In this document: positions 56,850 to 64,000 of the stretch, in pieces
Numbering within the stretch: position 1 is the stretch's first letter
How the letters are laid out: every line of letters starts with the position of its first letter
NCBI GenBank assembly: GCA_012295275.1
Contig: CM022677.1
Location: forward strand, 13,418,154 to 13,482,153
DNA length: 64,000 nt
Source of the DNA: Chrysomallon squamiferum
Taxonomy: Eukaryota; Mollusca; Gastropoda; Neomphalida; Peltospiridae
Direction of reading: 5' to 3'
Translations under genes and position numbers: made by a program
The notes under the pieces: model-generated
Databases searched by the model: none
What the model saw: the letters and a program-made list of their open reading frames with translations, nothing else
What the model was told of the DNA's origin: nothing

Positions 56850-57520
56850 AGATAATCAGTGGCATGAACTTCAGAAGTTATTTTTTGATCAATCAAAGAA
56901 GGAAGGTAAAGCAAAGAGAATTATTAGACAAAGTGTACAGGAAAAACACAGCTATGGTGCCCTACAATTTTCTGAAAATGTGAGATTCTGAAGAAAGAAC
57001 TAAAACAATTAGTCTGGCAGAGAGATGGCATGACCTTTCTTCAGTTATGGGAAGAAGCCTTTAAACTGTTGGAAGATATGGGGTGTTCCAGCACTGCAAA
57101 ACACAAAGTAACATCCAGAACATTGGTTGCAGATGTCACTTCTTAACCATCAACATACCAAAGCAGCATAAGCAGATAGAAAATCTATCTGATATGTTTG
57201 CAACTACACTGCAACTTAGTCAGCAAACTACTTCTCCACCAGCGATCAACCCTCCTGTTTTTGTATTACAACAGCCCTGAATATTTCGCTAGGGACTGCA
57301 CTAGAAGCAGGCAGAGAGATTTTCCCAGATGTAGGTGGATAAGTAGAAGACAAGGAAGTCAATACCCTGTACACTCTACCTAGGAGTACAAGATGACGAG
57401 GTTTGGTTGGAGATCAGCAAGAGCAGACAGGAAAATTCGACCCTCTACTGTTGTGAGTCGGACAGTACAGGAAAAAGGTTCTCACTTATCCCAGTCTGTT
57501 TACAATCAAGAATTTGTGAG
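56850..57520 (+). mobile_element. Ty3/Gypsy-like gag fragment 1
   Basis: Begins ATAGATAATCAGTGGCATGA, the middle of gag as seen in fragment 2. It continues through the KELKQLVWQRDGMTFLQLWE and KLLEDMG region. A degenerate zinc knuckle follows: FLYYNSPEYFARDCTRSRQR, where the usual C-x2-C-x4-H-x4-C has lost a Cys and the His. It then ends inside the post-knuckle region (WRSARADRKIRPSTVVSRTV). Many stops. No pol homology. Confidence 0.65.
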
Positions 57521-58960
57521 TGGCAGCAGTTAAGTGCATCTGGAGTAAATTTAAAATAAAATTGTTGGAGAGAACAGTTATGATCTGATAGTTAAAACTT
57601 GAAATACTAAAACAAAGTAAATGATTTTGTCATTTCACTTAGTGTGTAATAATGAATTCCAAGTAAAGTAAATTTGCATTTAAAAAACACTATATATTAA
57701 AATACTAATTTAAATAAAAGTTTTAACTGACAGATATATATAATCTGGCTGCTGGCATGAGCATGGAATCACTTGCTTTTTGTAACATATCACTGAATTC
57801 CCAGCTGACTTTAATTTATAAAGCTTTGCAAAATGGTGAAAACTAAAAAGCTAAAAGATCAGGTGGCAGAGTTGCAGGATGCTTTACAGGAAGAAATATC
57901 TGTGACTCAATTACATAATGAGGAAATGCTGAGTCCTATACAACGAGAAAGAACTAAACCTGTTTATTTTATATCGGAAACGAGATAAAGTTAAGCAAAT
58001 TTAATGGGTCAGACAATGGCCTCAAATTTAGAGATTTTCAGGATCAGGTAGAAAGGATATTTCTACATCAGAGCCTTGCAGAAAAGGAGCAGGCTAGTTT
58101 TATATTAGAAGATGAAGCGAAAGAAGAAATTAGGTTGAGGTCACAACAAGACCAAGAGAATCCACAAGTGTTTGGGAAGTTGTGCAATAAGATTTTTGAA
58201 GATAGATAATCAGTGGCATGAACTTCAGAAGTTATTTTTTGATCAATCACAGAAGGAAGGCAAAGCAAAGAGAATTCTCTTACTGTCTGTCTGAATTATT
58301 AGATAGAGTGTACAGGAAAAACACAGCTATAGTGCCCGACAATTTTCTGAAAATGTGAGAATCTGAAGAAAGAACTAAAACAATTAGTCCGGCAGAGAGA
58401 AGGCATGACCTTTCTTCAGTTATGGGAAGAAGCCTTTAAACTGTTGGAAGATATGGGGTGTTCCAGCACTGCAAAACACAAAGTAACATCCAGAACATTG
58501 GTTGCAGATGTCACTTCTTAACCATCAACATACCAAAGCAGCATAAGCAGATAGAAAATCTATCTGATATGGTTGCAACTACACTGCAACATATTCAGCA
58601 AACTACTTCTCCACCAGCGTTCAACCCTCCTGTTTTTTTTATTACAACAGCCCTAGAAGCAGGCAGAGAGATTTTCCCAGATGTAGGTGGATAAGTAGAA
58701 GACAAGGAAGTCAATACCCTGTACACTCTACCTAGGAGTACAACAAGATGACGAGGTTTGGTTGGAGATCAGCAAGAGCAGACATGAAAATTCGACTCTC
58801 TACTGTTGTGAGTCGGACAGTACAGGAAAAAGGTTCTGACTTATCCGAGTCTGTTTACAATCAAGAATTTGACAGAACTGTTTCTGACTGTCCAATAGTC
58901 CAAATGTCTATTATCTAAGATTATCTCCTCGGACACAAATTTACTATCTATACAGACAAC
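57520..58960 (+). mobile_element. Ty3/Gypsy-like gag fragment 2 (starts at 5' internal region)
   Basis: Starts GAGTGGCAGCAGTTAAGTGC, the sort of sequence found just inside a Gypsy 5' LTR. About 310 bp of leader follow, then a gag start at 57833 (MVKTKKLKDQVAELQDALQE), a coiled-coil-like N-terminus, and the gag core KFNGSDNGLKFRDFQDQVER and LAEKEQASFILEDEAKEEIR. The later gag is in shifted frames. The knuckle region is shortened by about 28 bp relative to fragment 1. Inactive. Confidence 0.7.
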
Positions 58961-60065
58961 TAAGTCTGATAATAGTGACAACAGTCCTTCCTTCCCGATA
59001 GGAAAACAATAAAAAAAAAAAAAAAAAAAAACTTTAATTTCAAATTTAAAATGTGAGGAAGCAGGAACTACAGCTACTGGTCTTTTGTTAAGGAATCCAG
59101 GACAGTAATGGTATGCCAGTATTGGTCAGGGGTGTGAAATGTTATCTGTGTGTCTGAGGTGAAAGAGAGTTCAAGAGAGAAGAGAGTATATTAGGCAGGG
59201 TAGAAAGACATTTGACACAATTCCCTGCATTATGATTACTATACTTTTATAACATTATATTGTTATTGTATGTCATGAAGTATAAATAGGTAGAGAAAAT
59301 AAAGATGTAATTGAAGTGGAACTTGTGTAGTTTTTGTGTGAGGGTGTTGTATGCACCTGGCCACAAATGGCATCACCTACAGGATTGTAAGTTGTTTAAG
59401 TTTACAGACAATTCTTAAATTTAAAACAGGCAGTTGATAAATCTGAAATGAGAACAATGAAGAAACAAAGTGTGAGGCAGCTGGACTTTCCAGAAAAATG
59501 CAGATGAAGACGAACTGAATATTTGAAGTTGCAAAGGAACGGAAGATCAAAGAACATTAACAACACCTGTGGAGAGAGAGAGGGAGAGAGATGCATTACA
59601 ACATAAACTGGCTGGTGGATAAACATTGACATCATCAGGATAATTAACAGACTGACTCTATGATTGTGTTGCTATTTTGTTGTTTTGCTTCACTTTATGG
59701 TTAAATGTAAATTGTCATTATTGGCCACAACCAATGAAAGATAGATTATGAAATGTTTGAATGTGAATGAATGACAAGTGAGAGTTTTATATTACTTAAC
59801 TGAACTACACTGGCATTCCCTCAATCAAACTGTTTCAACACTATAACATGTAAGCAAAAACTGATATGAGTAACTGGGGATTAATGGGTAAATTGTAAAA
59901 GTTATGATCTGAGGAATCTGCCTACAAACTCTAATTGCATAAAGAGGTGTGGCCTGTAACTGTAAAGTTGAATTTCACAAAAAACCAGTTGTTTACATGT
60001 GTGGACGCAGTAAGGGCCAGCAATGGTCAGTAGCCTTAGATAACCATGTGAGGTAAACAGCCCTG
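58961..60065. other. Sequence between gag fragments, possibly LTR-derived
   Basis: Contains a poly-A run (59008-59030), TATAAATAGG near 59281, AATAAA at 59299 and a run ending AACAGCCCTGAG at 60065, just before the internal leader of fragment 3. TATA and polyA signals in this order resemble an LTR, but no second copy exists in the window, so LTR edges cannot be set. Confidence 0.4.
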
Positions 60066-61440
60066 AGTGGCAGCAGTTAAGTGCATCTGGAGTAAATTTA
60101 AAATAAAATTGTTGGAGAGATCAGTTATGATCTGATAGTTAAAACTTGAAATACTAAAACAAAGTAAATGATTTTGTCATTTCACTTAGTGTGTAATAAT
60201 GAATTCCAAGTAAAGTAAATTTGCATTTAAAAAACACTATATATTAAAATACTAATTTAAATAAAAGTTTAAATTGACAGATATATATAATATTGGCTGC
60301 TGGCATGAGCATGGCATAACTTGCTTTTTGTAACATATCACTGAATTCCCAGCTGACTTTAATTTATAAAGCTTTGCAAAATGGTGAAAACTAAAAAGCT
60401 AAAAGATCAGGTGGCAGAGTTGCAGGATGCTTTACAGGAAGAAATAGCTGTGACTCAATTACATAATGAGGAAATGCTGAGTCCTATACAACGAGAAAGA
60501 ACTAAATCTGTTTATTTTATATCGGAAATGAGATAAAGGTAAGCAAATTTAATGGGTCAGACAATGGCCTCAAATTTAGAGATTTTCAGGATCAGGTAGA
60601 AAGGATATTTCCACATCAGAGCCTTGCAGAAAAGGAGCAGGCTAGTTTTATATTAGAAGATGAAGCGAAAGAAGAAATTAGGTTGAGGTCACAACAAGAC
60701 CAAGAGAATCCACAAGTGTTTGGGACGTTCTGCAAGAAGATTTTTGAAGATAGATGATCAGTGGCATGAACTTCCGAAGTTATTTTTTTATCAATCACAG
60801 AAGGAAGGCAAAGCAAAGATAATTCTCTTACTGTCTGTCTGAATTATTAGACAGAGTGTACAGGAAAAACACAGCTATAGTGCCCGACAATTTTCTGAAA
60901 ATGTGAGAATCTGAAGAAAGAACTAAAACAATTAGTCCGGCAGAGAGATGGCATGACCATCTGATATGTTTGCAACTACACTGCAACATATTCAGCAAAC
61001 TACTTCTCCACCAGTGATCAACCCTCCTGTTTTTTTATTAGAACAGCCCTGGCCATTTCTCTAGGGACTGCACTAGAAGCAGGCAGAGAGATTTTCCCAG
61101 ATGTAGGTGGATAAGTAGAAGACAAGGAAGTCAATACCCTGTACACTCTACCTAGGAGTACAACAAGATGACGAGGTTTGGTTGGAGATCAGCAAGAGCA
61201 GACAGGAAAATTCGACCCTCTACTGTTGTGAGTCGGACAGTACAGGAAAAAGGTTCTGACTTATCCGAGTCTGACAATCAAGAATTTGACAGAACTGTTT
61301 CCAATAGTCCAAATGTCTATTATCTAAGATTATCTCCTCAGACACAAATTTACTATCTATACAGACAACAATCCACTAAGTCATCTTGGTACCATAAAAT
61401 TATGTGCAGTTGAACAGAGATGGGTGTCACAGCTGGTGGT
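60066..61440 (+). mobile_element. Ty3/Gypsy-like gag fragment 3
   Basis: Repeats the leader and gag start (ATG at 60381) of fragment 2 at about 97% by eye. About 110 bp within late gag are deleted near 60958. It continues past the knuckle to WRSARADRKIRPSTVVSRTV, QEFDRTVSNSPNVYYLRLSP and YRQQSTKSSWYHKIMCS, the region between gag and pol. Inactive. Confidence 0.7.
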
Positions 61441-62010
61441 ATTTGAATTTGATGTGAAATTAGGTTGAGGTCACAACAAGACCAAGAGAATCCAGCATAA
61501 GATTTTTGAAGAAAGATCATCAGTGACATGAACTTCAGAAGTTATTTTTTGATCAATCACAGAAGGAAGGCAAAGCAAAGAGAATTATCTTACTGTCTGT
61601 CTGAATTATTAGATAGAGTGTTCAGGAAAAACACAGCTATGGTGCCCGACAAGAATAATACTTTTATTAATAATACCTTGTTGCACCAATTTGGTGAAAA
61701 TGTGAGAGATCAAGTCTGAAGAAAGAACTAAAACAATTAGTCTGGCAGAGAGATGGCATGACCTTTCTTCAGTTATGGGAAGAAGCCTTTAAACTGTTGG
61801 AAGATATGGGGTGTTCCAGCACTGCAAAACACAAAGTAACATCCAGAACAGTGGTTGCAGATGTCACTTCTTAACCATCAACATACCAAAGCAGCATAAG
61901 CAGATAGAAAATCTATCTGATATGTTTGCAACTACACTGCAACTTATTCAGCAAACTACTTCTCCACCGGCGATCAACCCTCCTGTTAATATGAATTTGG
62001 TTGATTAACT
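61441..62010 (+). mobile_element. Ty3/Gypsy-like gag fragment 4
   Basis: Joins at AAATTAGGTTGAGGTCACAA, the gag middle. It contains a stretch missing from fragments 1-3 (AAGAATAATACTTTTATTAA, reading DKNNTFINNTLLHQFGENVR), then the late gag, and ends at ATCAACCCTCCTGTTAATAT near 62000, where homology stops. It shows the more complete ancestral gag between MVPD and KELKQLV. Confidence 0.65.
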
Positions 62011-64000
62011 AGTTATTAAGACTCATATACAACCTGATTCATTATTTTATTTACAAACCATGAAAATTGAAAGACTGCAGACAATAGAAACTATAGACAA
62101 CAGCTACAGTACATCCATCTCCAATGTGTTTTAGTGTGTCTGTCCTCAGAGGAACAGTGACACTGTGTGAAGGCTGACAGTTCCATCTGGTAACAGGAAA
62201 GTTAAACATTTTAAAATACTCATAACTTATGATGCTCCTTCTTTTATTTTAAAATATAGACATTTAAAACAAAATAATCAGGTTTATATGAATGGAAGTG
62301 TTGTGTGAGTGTGTGCGTCTGTGTTTGTGTGTGTGTGTGTGTGTGTGTTGGAAAGAAAGAGAGAGAGAGAGCATGAATTAAAATGCAGTGTGTGATACTA
62401 ATGTATGTACATGTGTACTTATTGGTACATGTTACAAAATCCAATTTCCTATATTAATTTAAATTAAACTGTGTTAGGTTTAGAATAATGAGAAATACAT
62501 AAGAAAACAAACTCAAATTCACTGTTCATTCTTTTTTCTCTTTTCCAGTGGCAGCAGTACAAACTTTATCCTCACTGCTGGGCAGCATCTTCTGCTGAAA
62601 CAACTTCACTAGCCAACATCAGCACATCAATTAGAGCTGTATGTGTATTCTGAAAATAAAAATACAACTAAAATAATAAAAATAATAAATGTTATAAATA
62701 AATAATGTTTCTGTTATTATTAAAATTTAAATTGTACTGGTACCAGTTACTGGATTATTCAGACACAAAGGGGTGTGGGTTATTTTTAATATACTTTGTA
62801 TAATCATTATAATGATTTGTTTTTGTTTTTTTAACACATGGTTTAACACCTGGTTATTTTTGACATACTTTGTATAATCATTATAATGATAATGGTAATA
62901 ATTTTAATAATTATCAAAACAACAGGAAACAAATTATTATTATTATGCTGTTTTACAATCAGTAAAGAGTTGTTACTATAAAACTTTTTTTACTTGCTAA
63001 GAAATAAAAATAAGATAAAAAACGCACAACTTGGAATTGTGCAGTCTGCAGTGTCTGTACAGCTGATTCATCCTTCTCCATAACATAAATTCCCTTTATA
63101 GACAGCAACTGAACAATACTGCATTGACCTGCATTTAACATCAATGGTATACAAAGTTTTTAGAAATTCCAACATGAATATAATACTTTTTTTTTAAATT
63201 TATCTACTGATAAAGGCATATTTTATTTTGATTGTTCTCATTCATGCAATATTTCTCTCTCTCTCTCTCTCACACACACACACCCACACACATATTAACT
63301 AATCAGAACATACCCTGCCACTGTAGAGAGGTTTCTGAAAACATTCTAACACAGGCCTGACACATTACTTGACACCAGACTGTTGATTCACATTATCAAT
63401 AGTCTCTTGGATCCCTTCTCTGGAAAATTGCCTGGATTTTTGTGACGATGAAGTTGGGGACAGGGACGCATTGATCCCACTCTGAATCAGGTACAGGACT
63501 AGTCCAGTCATTCGAACTATCAATCTGGCGAGACATCGCTATCATGAATGTTCCCAAGTCTCATCTTGTTCTGCTGCAGCTACAGCCTCTGTTTTCTTCT
63601 CTCTTTTCTTTATCTTCACATCCAGCTTCATTCTCAGAGCAGCAAGCTCAGATGTCACCTGCTGCTCAACTTCCTGTCTTTGCCACCATCATGCAGAGCC
63701 ATCGCTGTCATCTACCAAGTTGTTCTGTTTGACAGCGCAGCAGATGAAGTGTTTTTACCAGCATCAGCTTGTTTTCACAAAACTGCAGACTTTAGTGGTG
63801 CTGTGCCCTTTCCTTCTTGTTCCTGTCCATGCTGAATGTAAACCATTGATATATCCATATTATAGTATTCCAGCAGCACTTGCACTCTACAGTGTGGTTC
63901 TGGTCAATAATTGTGTAGCTCGATGAGAAATTTATAAAATATTTCACTCACATGATTTTTCATAGAAAATTCTTTAAATTCATTTGGAACATTTTCTCCA
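62011..64000. other. Region without a confident gene; two weak exon-like islands
   Basis: A (GT)n run lies at 62325-62348 and CT/CA runs at 63255-63291. At 62549-62640 a T-rich tract ending CCAG precedes an open stretch WQQYKLYPHCWAASSAETT followed by GTATGT, a possible plus-strand exon. At 63690-63545 a minus-strand Glu/Lys-rich stretch (VTSELAALRMKLDVKIKKRE) could be a coiled-coil exon ending at a stop. Both are too short to identify. Confidence 0.35.

Overview
The window is eukaryotic nuclear DNA, AT-rich and full of microsatellites, minisatellites, transposon relics and short intron-flanked exon fragments. There is no bacterial gene organisation. Relics of a parvovirus/densovirus, RNase H-bearing LINEs, a MULE transposase, Ty3/Gypsy gag and an EGFR-type kinase exon together suggest an invertebrate animal. 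A mollusc seems most likely to me, but that is inference and not proven by any one sequence.

Positions 1-8256 hold the most notable object: an endogenous parvovirus (densovirus-like) block with every gene on the minus strand. Three genome copies lie head to tail. Copy A (left edge to about 1490) has an uninterrupted capsid frame that runs off the window. Copy B (about 1900-4480) keeps the SF3 helicase half of NS1. Copy C (about 4810-8256) keeps the HUH-nuclease half of NS1 and most of a frameshifted capsid gene. Between copies lie two long imperfect palindromes of about 290-370 bp. Their central segments are in opposite orientations, as in the flip and flop forms of parvovirus terminal hairpins. 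Between hairpins the transcription order is small hydrophobic ORF, capsid, then NS1, the reverse of the usual NS-then-VP order of Parvoviridae. The small ORF ends in an ATGA overlap with the capsid start. The block ends on the right within about 35 bp of the copy C small-ORF start, inside a LINE RNase H fragment.

Positions 8257-29100 are repeat-rich: an (AG)n tract followed by a 54-bp minisatellite (10.66-11.3 kb), a hAT-type MITE (11.68-11.87 kb), long AT-rich stretches, a degenerate minus-strand LINE with endonuclease, RT, RNase H and CCHC-like segments (19.1-21.4 kb) abutting a 38-bp minisatellite, a decayed MULE transposase (24.4-25.2 kb) whose tail has expanded into 30-bp repeats, three or four phase-compatible exons of an unidentified host gene (26.06-27.70 kb), and a PHD-like cysteine cluster (28.6-29.06 kb).

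Positions 29100-38400 are gene-poor, with direct repeats and a foldback structure with arms of about 0.8-1.1 kb (31.7-33.9 kb). Positions 38450-51250 are a local duplication: two direct copies of about 4-4.6 kb separated by a 200-N gap, plus a 1.3-kb inverted third copy. The units carry a decayed EGFR-like kinase exon, a conserved exon-like 92-codon frame and a 99-bp minisatellite. Positions 52.69-55.62 kb are an AC-rich minisatellite with relatives at 23.8 and 25.6 kb. Positions 56.85-62.0 kb hold four tandem or nested fragments of a Ty3/Gypsy gag region. The last 2 kb show no confident gene.
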